Notes under the pieces: generated by a model
The model's database searches: none
What the model was told of the DNA's origin: nothing
What the model saw: only the letters and a program-made list of their open reading frames with translations
DNA from: WHSW01 sp963777775
GTDB lineage: Bacteria > Actinomycetota > Thermoleophilia > Solirubrobacterales > 70-9
NCBI GenBank assembly: GCA_963777775.1
Contig: CAVZRL010000005.1
Span: 372,001-436,000 of the forward strand
Length of the DNA stretch: 64,000 bases
Direction of reading: 5' to 3'
Position numbers and translations under genes: made by a program
Shown: one piece after another, positions 18,642-26,376 of the stretch
Position numbering within the stretch: the first letter of the stretch is position 1
Layout: each line of letters begins with the position of its first letter

Positions 18642-19609
18642 TGATGGAGAGCGCGACCGGCACCCGCCGCTCGATCGAGCCCGGCCGGCTGGATGCAGCC
18701 GGGGTCGCCGGCACCGTCCGGGCCGGCCACCCGGCCGGCCGGCGCTCGCTGACCGCGATCGCGCGCGACTACGTGGCGCTGACCAAGCCACGGATCATCT
18801 CATTGCTGCTGCTGACGACGGTGGCGACGATGGTCGTTGCCGACCCGTCGCTGCCGGCGCTCTCGACCGTGCTATGGACGATGCTCGGCGGCTACCTGGC
18901 CGCCGGAGGCGCCGGCGCGATCAACCACTATCTCGACCGCGACCGTGATGCGCGCATGGCGCGCACCCGCGGCAGGCCGCTGGTCTCCGGACGGATTGAG
19001 CCCTGGCACGGCCTCGTCTTCGGGATCGTGCTCGGCGCGCTCGCGACCGTGCAGCTCGCGGTCACGGTCAACGCGCTCTCGGCCGCGCTCGCGCTCGGCG
19101 GGCTGCTCGGGTACGTGGTCGTTTACACGATCTGGCTCAAGCCGCTAACCCCGCAGAACATCGTCATCGGCGGCGCCGCGGGCGCGGTCCCACCCCTGGT
19201 CGGCTGGGCGGCGGCGACGGGCGCCCTGGCGCCCGAGGCGGTGTATCCGTTCGGGATCGTCTTCCTCTGGACCCCACCGCACTTCTGGGCCCTCTCGCTG
19301 CTGATCAAGGACGACTACGCGCGCACCGGCGTGCCGATGCTGCCGGTGGTCAAGGGCGAGGCGGCGACCCGCCGCCAGATCCTCGCCTACACGGCGGTCC
19401 TGGTCGCCTTCAGCCTGCTCCCGGTCGCGACCGGCTTTCTCGACCGGATCTACCTGGCGGCCGCGGTGACCCTCGGCGCCGGCTTCCTCGCCCTCGCGGC
19501 CCGACTTCTGCGCTCGCCCTCGCGGGTCGCGGCGCTGCGGCTCTACCTCGCCTCGCTCGGCTACCTGGCCCTGCTCTTCTGCGCGATGGCCGCGGACCGG
19601 GCCATCTGA
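18641..19609 (+). CDS. ctaB: Protoheme IX farnesyltransferase (heme O synthase)
   Basis: 322 residues of UbiA-family prenyltransferase with about nine membrane helices. NHYLDRDRDARMARTRGRPL is the Asp-rich Mg-pyrophosphate site; LWTPPHFWALSLLIKDDYA is the second conserved loop. It attaches a farnesyl group to heme B to make heme O, the CtaA substrate. ATGATG at 18641 gives two adjacent start choices. The product is needed by the canonical oxidase at 29909-34190, whose own operon carries no heme A genes. Confidence 0.94.
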   Translation: MMESATGTRRSIEPGRLDAAGVAGTVRAGHPAGRRSLTAIARDYVALTKPRIISLLLLTTVATMVVADPSLPALSTVLWTMLGGYLAAGGAGAINHYLDRDRDARMARTRGRPLVSGRIEPWHGLVFGIVLGALATVQLAVTVNALSAALALGGLLGYVVVYTIWLKPLTPQNIVIGGAAGAVPPLVGWAAATGALAPEAVYPFGIVFLWTPPHFWALSLLIKDDYARTGVPMLPVVKGEAATRRQILAYTAVLVAFSLLPVATGFLDRIYLAAAVTLGAGFLALAARLLRSPSRVAALRLYLASLGYLALLFCAMAADRAI

Positions 19610-19622
19610 TAGAACCGCGGCC

Positions 19623-19733
19623 ATGGATCGAAGCCGGGCAGCGGGGAACATCGGCGCCGGCCTGGTCGCGGCATCGATCGCGATCGGGGTCTTCGGGCTC
19701 GCGTTCGTCGTCGCGATCGTCTACATCGGCTGA
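19623..19733 (+). CDS. 36-residue single-helix membrane protein
   Basis: ATG 19623 opens a frame MDRSRAAGNIGAG followed by one strongly hydrophobic helix (about residues 14-35) and TGA overlapping the next ATG (TGATG). Thirteen bp after ctaB and coupled to the next gene, it has the form of the tiny accessory subunits found in actinobacterial oxidase complexes. No family is recognised; subunit status is inference. Confidence 0.6.
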   Translation: MDRSRAAGNIGAGLVAASIAIGVFGLAFVVAIVYIG

Positions 19734-19999
19734 TGGACGACGAGCACCGCAACGGCGGGCCGACCGAGCTCATCTACCTGCCCGAGTCCTCGTGGCAGCC
19801 GGCGTTGATCGCCGCCGGGATCGCCGGCGTGCTCGCGTCGCTGTTCACCTGGTGGCCGTACGGGGTGGTCGGCGCCGTCGTCGCCCTGGTCGGGGCCTGG
19901 GCGTGGATCCGCGACTCGCGCCGCGACTTCGCGCGGCTGCCGCGCAGGCAGCGCCTGACCTCGGCGGTGATCCCGGCTGTGCCGCTGAAGAGGAGGTAG
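19733..19999 (+). CDS. Small membrane protein, oxidase subunit IV-like
   Basis: 88 residues with two hydrophobic helices (about 20-37 and 42-60) and a basic C-terminus ending PLKRR. The segment ELIYLPESSWQPALIAAGIAG resembles the start of actinobacterial cytochrome oxidase subunit IV proteins. It is last in the co-directional series from 15018 and translationally coupled to the 36-residue gene. It may serve the ligand-free pair, the canonical oxidase, or both. Confidence 0.65.
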   Translation: MDDEHRNGGPTELIYLPESSWQPALIAAGIAGVLASLFTWWPYGVVGAVVALVGAWAWIRDSRRDFARLPRRQRLTSAVIPAVPLKRR

Positions 20000-20028
20000 G
20001 CCCGGGGCCGCTTCGCGGGACGCGGGCG

Positions 20029-20439
20029 CTACTCGTTCTCGGGCGCGGTCATGCCCGAGGTCGCGCCCTCCGACGTCCAGACGCGGACGATGTCGCGCAT
20101 CGAGAGGATGCCGATCAGCTCGCTGCCATCGACGACCACCAGGTGGCGGATGTGGCGCCGCGCCATCTCGACCGCTGCCCGCTCGAGACTCCAGCCGGGA
20201 GCGGCGGAGATCACCGAGTCGCTCATGTGGTCGCCGACCCGCTCGGCGTCGGGGTCATCACCGCGCCCGAGCGAGTTGAGGATGTCGCGCTCGGAGACGA
20301 TCCCCGGGCCGGGGGCCTGCTCGTCGATGACCACCGCGGCGCCGACGGAGCGCTCGGTCATCCTCCGTGCCGCCTCACGCAGCGTGTGCCCCGGGCCGAC
20401 CGTGAGCACGACGCTGGACATTCCCTCACGCACTTCCAT
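20029..20439 (-). CDS. Tandem CBS-domain protein
   Basis: 136 residues made of two CBS motifs only: first half TLREAARRMTERSVGAAVV to IVSERDIL, second half SLERAAVEMARRHIRHLVVV to ILSMRDIVRV. Paired CBS domains bind adenosine nucleotides and usually regulate a partner; no catalytic domain is attached. Convergent with the oxidase-type operon and divergent from the cytochrome c gene. Confidence 0.88.
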   Translation of the reverse strand: MEVREGMSSVVLTVGPGHTLREAARRMTERSVGAAVVIDEQAPGPGIVSERDILNSLGRGDDPDAERVGDHMSDSVISAAPGWSLERAAVEMARRHIRHLVVVDGSELIGILSMRDIVRVWTSEGATSGMTAPENE

Positions 20440-20549
20440 CTACGGGCCGTTCCTCCGGCTCAATCGGCTAGTGCAGATCGGCTCGAACCCTAGCCGAGAT
20501 CGCCGCTCAGCGGTCCGGCTCGCCCGGACGGACAGATAGGATTTCGCCC

Positions 20550-21248
20550 GTGGCGAAGCTTCCCTTTGGCAGGCAGGGATCCGCGCGCGCTGGCCTGCTC
20601 GCGGCCGTGCTCGGGGGTCTCGTGTTCATGCTCGGCTGCGATGCGTCCGAGGACGCCGACCTCGAGCGTGGGCGGGCGCTGTTCCTGCAGAACTGCGGCA
20701 CCTGTCACAGCCTCGCCGAGGCCGGCTCCGCCGCCCAGGTGGGCCCGGACCTCGACGCCTCCTTCGCCCAGGCGCGAGGCGACGGCATGGACTCGGACAC
20801 GATCGAGGGTGTCGTCCAACAGCAGATCGCCAACCCGCGCGTCACCGACGAAGGCGTCCCCAACTACACCGGCGTCTACATGCCGGCGGAGCTGGTCACC
20901 GGCCAGGACGCCGAGGACGTGGCCACCTACGTCGCCAGCGTCGCCGGGGTGCCGGGTGCGAAGCCGCCACCCTTGGGGACGCCCGCCGAGTTGTTCACCG
21001 AGCGGTGCGGGAGCTGTCACTCGCTGCAGGCCGGGACCGGCGACGGGACCGGGCCTAACCTCGGCGACGCGCTCGCCGGCAAGGACGCGGCGTACGTCGA
21101 GCAGCAGATCGTCGATCCGAACTCCGAGATCGCGGCCGGATTCCAGGAGGGCGTGATGCCGGCGGACTTCAAGCAGACCATCCCGAAGCAGAACCTCGAG
21201 GACCTGGTCGAGTACATCCTCGGCGAGGTCCAGAAGGGCGGCTCGTAG
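20550..21248 (+). CDS. Diheme cytochrome c, probable lipoprotein
   Basis: 232 residues from GTG 20550. A lipoprotein signal ends at Cys30 (VFMLGC). Two c-type heme sites are present, Cys49-Cys52-His53 and Cys153-Cys156-His157, with likely axial Met111 and Met203 in two similar cytochrome c folds. It would sit on the outer face of the membrane and could carry electrons to a terminal oxidase. Position between two oxidase loci supports that role; the partner is unproven. Confidence 0.88.
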   Translation: MAKLPFGRQGSARAGLLAAVLGGLVFMLGCDASEDADLERGRALFLQNCGTCHSLAEAGSAAQVGPDLDASFAQARGDGMDSDTIEGVVQQQIANPRVTDEGVPNYTGVYMPAELVTGQDAEDVATYVASVAGVPGAKPPPLGTPAELFTERCGSCHSLQAGTGDGTGPNLGDALAGKDAAYVEQQIVDPNSEIAAGFQEGVMPADFKQTIPKQNLEDLVEYILGEVQKGGS

Positions 21249-21252
21249 GCGG

Positions 21253-21447
21253 CTAGGGCGGTGGCGGCTCGCCCCCGGGAGCGGCCTCCTCGGGCGCCCT
21301 CGGGTTGCGCAGGCCGCGCCAGAGGAAGACGATCCCGGCGATCAGCTCGAGCCCGAGCAGGATCGCCGCGTAGATCGGCTCGGCGACCAGGCCGACGAGG
21401 ATCACCGGCAGCGCCGCGACCGCGACGACGATCACGACGCGAAACAT
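21253..21447 (-). CDS. Small two-helix membrane protein
   Basis: 64 residues from ATG 21447 with two hydrophobic helices (about 4-20 and 25-43) and a Pro/Glu-rich tail ending PPPP. GAGG precedes the start by five bases. It converges with the cytochrome c gene (4-bp gap). No family recognised. Confidence 0.5.
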   Translation of the reverse strand: MFRVVIVVAVAALPVILVGLVAEPIYAAILLGLELIAGIVFLWRGLRNPRAPEEAAPGGEPPPP

Positions 21448-21540
21448 CGCGGCCTCGGACCGCAGCGGATTCTCCACGGCCAGATGATGGCCAAGGGGCC
21501 ACGGGAAGGGAGTCGGGCGCCAGGGGCGAATGGGTCGGCC

Positions 21541-22218
21541 ATGGGCGCAGACCATCCCGTCAGCTTCTCGGTCGACTACCCCGACCGCGACCTGAACCGG
21601 CTCACGACCGCCTTCCGGATCTTCACCGTGATCCCGATCGCGATCGTGGTCTCGAGCATCGCCGGCTACTGGGGACAAGGCGGGTGGGCCCCCGACGGCG
21701 GCACGGCCCCAATCGTGATCACCGGAACCGGGCTGCTGTTCCTGCCTCCATTGCTGATGCTGCTCTTCCGGCAGAAGTACCCGCGCTGGTGGTTCGACTG
21801 GAACCTCGAGCTGCTGCGGTTCACGAACCGGGTCACCGTCTACCTCGCCCTGATGGACGATCGCTACCCCTCGACCGACGAGCACCAGTCCGTGCGCCTC
21901 GACTTCCCCTATCCCGACGCCGAGCGGGATCTCAACCGCTGGCTTCCGCTCGTCAAGTGGTTCCTCGCGATCCCCCACTACGTGGTCCTGTTCTTCCTCA
22001 ACATCGCGGCGTTCCTCGTCGTGATCATCGCCTGGTTCGCGGTCCTGTTCACAGGCCGCTACCCGCGCGGGATGTTCGAGTTCGTCGAGGGCGTGATCCG
22101 CTGGGAGAACCGGGTCGTCGGCTACGCCCTAATCCTTGTCACCGACGCCTACCCGCCGTTCTCGCTCGGGCAGGCGGAGGCGAGCCCGCCGGCACCTGAA
22201 GCCTCCGCCGGCCCGTAG
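21541..22218 (+). CDS. DUF4389-type membrane protein
   Basis: 225 residues with three to four membrane helices. VSFSVDYPDRDLNRLTTAFR begins the domain and the repeated pattern DRYPS and GRYPRGMFEFVEG with DAYPPFSL is characteristic of DUF4389 proteins. Function unknown. ATG 21541 was chosen; ATG 21484 would add 19 polar residues and neither has a clear ribosome site. Confidence 0.72.
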   Translation: MGADHPVSFSVDYPDRDLNRLTTAFRIFTVIPIAIVVSSIAGYWGQGGWAPDGGTAPIVITGTGLLFLPPLLMLLFRQKYPRWWFDWNLELLRFTNRVTVYLALMDDRYPSTDEHQSVRLDFPYPDAERDLNRWLPLVKWFLAIPHYVVLFFLNIAAFLVVIIAWFAVLFTGRYPRGMFEFVEGVIRWENRVVGYALILVTDAYPPFSLGQAEASPPAPEASAGP

Positions 22219-22272
22219 CCCAGCAGCCCCCGAGGCGTTGCTCTCGCTATCCGAGCCGCACGCGTCGAGGCG

Positions 22273-22662
22273 TCAGCCCGGCGGCATCTCGGCGAACTGC
22301 GGCGCGTCGTCGCCGATCTCGTGCCAGCTGGCCTTGTACGCGACCTGCTGGTGGAAACTCGGCTTGAGGTCGAGATCGCCCATCAGCCCTGCGGCCACGA
22401 AGTACACCTCGCCGAGGTCATCGAAGATGCTGGAGCCGCAGTTGCTGCAGAAGTTGCGGGGCGCGAGCTCGCTTTCGTAGGTCTTGACCAGATCCTCGCC
22501 CTTGGTGACCCTGAAGTTCTCCTTGGCCACGACCACCCCTGCAAGGCTCGAGCCCGTCCACCGCTGGCAGCGAGTGCAGTGGCAGTAGCCCATTGCCTGG
22601 GGATCTTGAAGCTCGTACTCCACGCCCTCGCACAAGCAAGTCCCCTTGAGCGTTTCAGTCAT
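22273..22662 (-). CDS. GFA/CENP-V family zinc protein
   Basis: 129 residues of the glutathione-dependent formaldehyde-activating (GFA) fold. Zinc ligands appear as CLC (about residues 9-11), CHCTRC (27-32) and CSNC (about 71-74). Family members include Gfa and CENP-V-like proteins; actinobacterial ones usually lack a known substrate. It is the last chromosomal gene before the left end of the island. Confidence 0.85.
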   Translation of the reverse strand: MTETLKGTCLCEGVEYELQDPQAMGYCHCTRCQRWTGSSLAGVVVAKENFRVTKGEDLVKTYESELAPRNFCSNCGSSIFDDLGEVYFVAAGLMGDLDLKPSFHQQVAYKASWHEIGDDAPQFAEMPPG

Positions 22663-22745
22663 CTCGACCCTCTCGTTGGCGTTGAACGATCCGTGGCAAC
22701 GCTACCACCGGCAGGCCGACGCAGTGCGATCGATTCCTCCCCCGC

Positions 22746-22799
22746 AGCGGTTTCTAGAGGATGTAGATCGTCGTGAAGACGATGATCCAGATCACGTCG
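22746..22799. repeat. Left attachment repeat (copy of subunit III 3' end)
   Basis: Matches 29901-29954 with 44 identical bases, one mismatch (22790 G versus 29945 C) and nine more identical bases. Read on the minus strand it encodes the last 14 codons plus stop of subunit III with Ile for Met at one position. Identity continues five bases past the stop codon, so it is a copied site, not chance protein similarity. Confidence 0.85.
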
Positions 22800-22886
22800 T
22801 AAACGGCATGACTAAGCGGATTTCGCTTGCTAGAGCGAAATGCCCGACCGCTCAAGACCGCTGTAAACCGCCTGAGCGGGGTGCTG

Positions 22887-22908
22887 ACTGGCGCACCACT
22901 GGCGCACC
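22887..22908. repeat. Tandem ACTGGCGCACC repeats, candidate integrase arm sites
   Basis: Two adjacent 11-mers at 22887-22897 and 22898-22908. The surrounding 18 bp GTGCTGACTGGCGCACCA (22881-22898) are identical to 29839-29856 near the other end of the island. Repeats inside both ends of an integrated element are expected for tyrosine-recombinase arm binding; the assignment is inference. Confidence 0.5.
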
Positions 22909-23015
22909 AGTGCGCGCCGCCAAACATGCGAAAAAGGTCCTAGTAACCGGCCGAGCGTGCCCGCGTCGGCAGCGATCGAGGGGCAAGGGCAAGACCTCGA
23001 AGGGGGGTTTGCTCG

Positions 23016-23279
23016 GTGGTACAAAGCAAAGGTCGTCCCGGCAAGACCGTGCGGGTCGTTGTCCCGCCCGCGCTCGCGGACAAGTTGCGAGGTCGAGGTC
23101 TCGATCACGTCCAAGCCGATGCACCCGAGCACGAGGGCGCTGAGCTGAAAGTCGGCGAGGGACCGCGAGCCGGTTGTCGAACGCGCGCTCACCGCGTTCC
23201 TCCCGATCAGCTCGGCAAGACGAGCACGCCGGCCACCAAGTCAACGGGACCGATCAGGGTCGCGACGTTCGATTGCTGA
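23016..23279 (+). CDS. Hypothetical 87-residue protein in island left end
   Basis: GTG 23016 opens a frame beginning VQSKGRPGKTVRVVVPPALA that looks protein-like for about 30 residues and then becomes Arg/Pro/Thr-rich without pattern. It may be a real small basic protein or the remnant of one. The surrounding 22800-23280 stretch shows nothing else convincing on either strand. No family recognised. Confidence 0.25.
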   Translation: MVQSKGRPGKTVRVVVPPALADKLRGRGLDHVQADAPEHEGAELKVGEGPRAGCRTRAHRVPPDQLGKTSTPATKSTGPIRVATFDC

Positions 23280-23287
23280 TGCCTGGC

Positions 23288-23689
23288 CTACTCCGAAAGC
23301 CCGGCGGCTTCGAGGGCTTCTTCTCGAGAACGGTAACCCGAGCGCTGCTCGGTGATCAGGCCCTCCCACACGCGGTAAAGGTCCACCTGGAAGAGGGTCA
23401 CGCTCGCTCCGCTCGCTCCGCCTCGGCCGTGGAATCGCACCTCGGCGAGGACCCACTCATCGAGGTCAACCAGCTCCATGACCTCCATCTGGAAGCCATC
23501 GAAGATCTCCATCCACTGCTCGGCGTCCCGCACCAATTCATCGAGACCGTGGGTATAGGTTGGCATTCCCGGCGCCGTCAGCCGGTCACTCGTCTGCGCC
23601 GCGGGATGGAAGAAGCCCTGCCAGTCCTCAAGGCTCCGGTTTCGGGCTTCGATCGCCTTACGCACGATCTCCACGTTCTCCTGCGACAT
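23288..23689 (-). CDS. SnoaL-like (NTF2-fold) protein 1
   Basis: 133 residues with the N-terminus MSQENVEIVRKAIEAR and the C-terminus EEALEAAGLSE shared with its neighbours. The middle has the NTF2-like cone-fold pattern (WVLAEVRFHGRG, VDLYRVWEGLI). SnoaL-like proteins bind or isomerise small hydrophobic molecules; nothing here identifies a substrate. Last gene of a four-gene array, three bases after the previous stop. Confidence 0.78.
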   Translation of the reverse strand: MSQENVEIVRKAIEARNRSLEDWQGFFHPAAQTSDRLTAPGMPTYTHGLDELVRDAEQWMEIFDGFQMEVMELVDLDEWVLAEVRFHGRGGASGASVTLFQVDLYRVWEGLITEQRSGYRSREEALEAAGLSE

Positions 23690-23692
23690 CGC

Positions 23693-24094
23693 CTACTCCG
23701 ACAGCCCGGCGGCTTCGCGGGCTTCCTCCGCATGGAGATACCACTGGTAACGGCGGATCTGGCCGTCGGCCAGCGTCACCACGGAGCCGAAGGTCTGTGG
23801 TCCAAAAGCCGCATCGCTCGTACGACCCACGCCAGAGAAGGTGCCGGCAACGAGCACGCGATCCTCAATGTCGACCATCTCGCTGATGTCGAAGCGCAGC
23901 TCAGTGAAGGAATCTCGAAGTGCCGTGAGCGCGGTCCGCACCCCACTCCGGCCAAGCCGTGTGCCCGACTCCATCGCGTAATCAGGGTTCACCCACTCCC
24001 CGTCAGGCCGCACGTATCGAAGGGCCCCCTCGATGTCGCCTCGGGTAATCGCCTCGAACAGCTTCTGCACGACCTCGACGTTCTCCTGCGACAT
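23693..24094 (-). CDS. SnoaL-like (NTF2-fold) protein 2
   Basis: 133 residues, MSQENVEVVQKLFEAITRGD at the start and AEEAREAAGLSE at the end. DISEMVDIEDRVLVAGTFSG and SVVTLADGQIRRYQWY are typical SnoaL strands. Same length as protein 1 but clearly diverged in the middle, so the conserved ends are not explained by recent whole-gene duplication alone. Start lies three bases after the previous stop. Confidence 0.8.
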   Translation of the reverse strand: MSQENVEVVQKLFEAITRGDIEGALRYVRPDGEWVNPDYAMESGTRLGRSGVRTALTALRDSFTELRFDISEMVDIEDRVLVAGTFSGVGRTSDAAFGPQTFGSVVTLADGQIRRYQWYLHAEEAREAAGLSE

Positions 24095-24097
24095 CGC

Positions 24098-24508
24098 CTA
24101 CTCCGACAGCCCTGCGGCTTCGAGGGCTTCGGCGTGGCTGAGGTAGTCCCGCGAGGAGACGATCAGCCCGTTCCGCATAACAAGGTGCTGGGCGAGCTCG
24201 CTCTCGATCTCCACCCCGCTGGTCCGTCCGATGACTCTGAAACGACCGAGCCGCAAAACCGAATCGCCGAGGTCGAGCAGCTCGGTCTCCCACAACTCGA
24301 TCCGACTGAACACCTCGCCGCGGTAGTCCTTCCAGATCTGCCGCACTCCGTCGTGGCCTCGGTACATCGTGTCGTCGCCCTCGGCCGTCCCCTCGATGGC
24401 CGTGTGCCACACCACCTCGGGGTCGAGTTCGGCCAAAAAGGCATCGAGGTCGTCTCGATTCCAGGCGTCGAACGCTCGCCGTGCTATCTCCACGTTCTCC
24501 TGCGACAT
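24098..24508 (-). CDS. SnoaL-like (NTF2-fold) protein 3
   Basis: 136 residues: MSQENVEIARRAFDAWNRDD, then LDAFLAELDPEVVWHTAIEG, the commonest SnoaL opening, and SHAEALEAAGLSE at the end. WETELLDLGDSVLRLGRFRV is the central strand region. Its ribosome site is CGGAG within the last codons of the preceding gene. Closest to the consensus of the family among the four. Confidence 0.82.
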   Translation of the reverse strand: MSQENVEIARRAFDAWNRDDLDAFLAELDPEVVWHTAIEGTAEGDDTMYRGHDGVRQIWKDYRGEVFSRIELWETELLDLGDSVLRLGRFRVIGRTSGVEIESELAQHLVMRNGLIVSSRDYLSHAEALEAAGLSE

Positions 24509-24511
24509 CGC

Positions 24512-24958
24512 CTACTCCGAAAGCCCGGCGGCTTCGAGGGCTTGCTCGTGCGACTCAAAGGTCGTGATCGCCACGATTCGGCCATTCCGCACCCTGTACA
24601 AGTCCGCCGCCCCCTTGAACTCGACTGGGGGCGCGTAAGAGCGCCCTGTACGGGCCCGCTCTGTATAGAGCACGAGCACGAGATCTCCCTTCGCGATGAC
24701 ATCGTCGATCGCGGCCTCGAAGCCGCCGCGCCAGGTGTCGTGAATGTCGTCGCGGGAAAATGCGATCACAGCTTCGGCACCTCGAATGCGGCCCGGGGCC
24801 CCGACGACTTGGACCTTGCTCTCATAGACGATGTCGTCCGCATAGGCGTCTCTGAGGATCGCCTCATCGCTCGACGGATCGTCCTCGGCACCGCGAGCAA
24901 TCAGGCGAGTGTCAGCCGCAAAAGCACGTCGAACCAGCGCCTCGGTTTCGTTCGACAT
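24512..24958 (-). CDS. SnoaL-like (NTF2-fold) protein 4, first gene of the array
   Basis: 148 residues starting MSNETEALVRRAFAADTR at ATG 24958 and ending HEQALEAAGLSE. It shares the conserved C-terminal codons with the other three but not the MSQENVE start. AEAVIAFSRDDIHDTW and LVLVLYTERARTGR fit an NTF2-like fold. GATACT nine bases upstream of the start could be a -10 element of a leaderless promoter; the same leader resembles the sequence beside the orphan start at 26472. Confidence 0.75.
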   Translation of the reverse strand: MSNETEALVRRAFAADTRLIARGAEDDPSSDEAILRDAYADDIVYESKVQVVGAPGRIRGAEAVIAFSRDDIHDTWRGGFEAAIDDVIAKGDLVLVLYTERARTGRSYAPPVEFKGAADLYRVRNGRIVAITTFESHEQALEAAGLSE

Positions 24959-25180
24959 CGCCCCCGGAGTATCCCGCGACGGGGGGAGGGTCGCAGACGC
25001 GGAATCGCCTGCTCCGCCGACCGCCCGGGTAGCAAGCTGCGAAAAAACCGGAAATAATTTCGGCGTCGGGCGCGGAACGGCACACCGCGCCGATTTGTTG
25101 CACGTCAAGGGGCCGGGGCTAACGGGCGCGGTGGTCGGCATTCGTTCCCGGCCGCGCCCGCCCAGCCGTGCCGGTTAGGA

Positions 25181-25474
25181 TCACGCGGTCGCGGGCTCTG
25201 GGTCCTCCCGCACGATCACGGTGTCAGCGATCGGGATGACCTCGTCGACCGGCATTTCGGCGTCCTCTGCGTGCTCGCGGAGGGCCTGAGGGCTGGTTGC
25301 CTGATAAATGCAGACCGTGCCCATGGATCCGTCGTCCTCGGCGAGGACGTAGCTGCGGATCCACCTGACGCCTTCCGACATCTGCTGGCCGATCCGCTGC
25401 GAGCGCTCACCCGCCTCCTGCAGATCATCGGCTGTACGCCAGCCGCGCCGCCGAAGAATCGCGTAGGTATTCAT
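25181..25474 (-). CDS. DUF4242 (nickel-binding SCO4226-like) protein
   Basis: 97 residues, MNTYAILRRRGW with ERSQRIGQQMSEGVRWIRSY and GTVCIYQATSPQALREHA, the ferredoxin-like DUF4242 pattern; a structurally characterised relative from Streptomyces binds nickel. Role here unknown. The start is firm: AGGAGG stands six bases before ATG 25474. It follows the DUF3237 gene by 44 bp on the same strand. The 24959-25180 gap downstream holds only the leader of the SnoaL array and an A/T-rich patch. Confidence 0.75.
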   Translation of the reverse strand: MNTYAILRRRGWRTADDLQEAGERSQRIGQQMSEGVRWIRSYVLAEDDGSMGTVCIYQATSPQALREHAEDAEMPVDEVIPIADTVIVREDPEPATA

Positions 25475-25518
25475 ACGGACCTCCTGTACTGGTCGCTGTC
25501 TAGCCGATCCCACATCCG

Positions 25519-25998
25519 TCAGACCGCGTATCCCCTGACCCGGATCTGCCCTTGCGCGAGATCGACCGTGCCGGGCGCCCAAACCTGGAGCGTGTTGACC
25601 CACGAGTGCTCCGGGTGTGACGTCAGCAATGTCACGTTCTCGCGCAACTGCAGGACCGGCGGCTCGCCGAACGCTACGCCGGTGGCGGCCAGCGCGATGT
25701 TCTTGCCGCCCTCCGCGGTGATCTCGCCGAGGATGTTGAGTTCGATGCGGCCGTCGGCGCGGAAGTAGAGGTAGTCGATGGCCTGGACCGTTCCGCTGAG
25801 CTTCGCCCCGGTGATCGGGCCTTCGAAATGGACGTCAACGCGTGCGCCTTCCGCCGGCGGTGGCCCCTCGCCCGATGTGAGTGTCTGCATCGAGACGCCG
25901 TACTCGACGACCTGAGTGATCTTGGCGGTGTACTCGTAGAGCAGTTCGCCCGGGAGTTCTGTCTGGGCGGCCTCTGCGGGTGTGGTGGTCGTGCTCAT
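25519..25998 (-). CDS. DUF3237-family protein
   Basis: 159 residues. GELLYEYTAKITQVVEYG, FEGPITGAKLSGTVQAIDYLYFRADG and NILGEITAEGGKNIALAATG match the DUF3237 beta-barrel family, found mostly in actinobacteria and proteobacteria and functionally uncharacterised. GGAGGAAGC directly before ATG 25998 is a strong ribosome site. Probable operon with the DUF4242 gene. The 187 bp on its upstream side (25999-26185) show nothing convincing. Confidence 0.75.
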   Translation of the reverse strand: MSTTTTPAEAAQTELPGELLYEYTAKITQVVEYGVSMQTLTSGEGPPPAEGARVDVHFEGPITGAKLSGTVQAIDYLYFRADGRIELNILGEITAEGGKNIALAATGVAFGEPPVLQLRENVTLLTSHPEHSWVNTLQVWAPGTVDLAQGQIRVRGYAV

Positions 25999-26185
25999 GC
26001 TTCCTCCTCGGTTGTCATCTCACCCTCAGGCTGCCGACGCTAGACCCACTCGAGACGCCTGTCATGACCTGAATTGACCGACTTCGGAGGCCCCTGTCAC
26101 CAGCCCCATAGACGCCGGCGGTCAAACCTGACTATCGTCTGGCACTCCAGCCCGGCCACTACCGGCCGGCGATAGGCTCGCGGCG

Positions 26186-26341
26186 ATGAGGGGGCGATAC
26201 GCAGCTTGGCCGTTGGCGGTCAAGGTGCTGCTCTGGCTGGTCGTGCTCCTGGTCGTGCTCTGGGTGATCGCGTTCCTCCTGCAGCGCGGGGGTGTGACCG
26301 TCGAGTCCGAGTCGGCGGCGCTCATGCTCCTGGGTCCGTGA
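26186..26341 (+). CDS. 51-residue single-helix membrane protein
   Basis: ATG 26186 opens MRGRYAAWPLAVKV, one long hydrophobic helix (about residues 13-32, rich in Leu/Val/Trp) and a polar tail ending in TGA 26341. Basic residues precede the helix, consistent with an inside N-terminus. No family recognised. It stands alone on the plus strand inside the island. Confidence 0.45.
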   Translation: MRGRYAAWPLAVKVLLWLVVLLVVLWVIAFLLQRGGVTVESESAALMLLGP

Positions 26342-26376
26342 GCGCCCACCGGACCGTCGCCGAGGGAGCTTCAAGC

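Larger units (their letters stand above)
23667..24544. repeat. Near-identical gene junctions in the SnoaL array
   Basis: Three junctions, about 23667-23725, 24072-24130 and 24486-24544, are nearly identical over about 55 bp. Each contains the last ten or so codons of one gene, TAG, GCG and the first eight codons of the next (ATGTCGCAGGAGAACGT). The array ends at 23285-23320 with the same gene-end half. The genes between them differ much more, so the junctions behave like constant borders around variable modules. Confidence 0.85.

Noticed and set aside
22800..23280. Several 60-165 residue frames on both strands at the island's left end
   Set aside because: All are Arg/Pro/Ser-rich translations typical of GC-rich non-coding frames; only the 23016 frame has a protein-like start and even that is weak.
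23285..24544. Repeated blocks in the SnoaL region as a possible CRISPR array
   Set aside because: The repeats are about 400 bp apart and are coding gene ends and starts; there are no short spacers and no cas genes.
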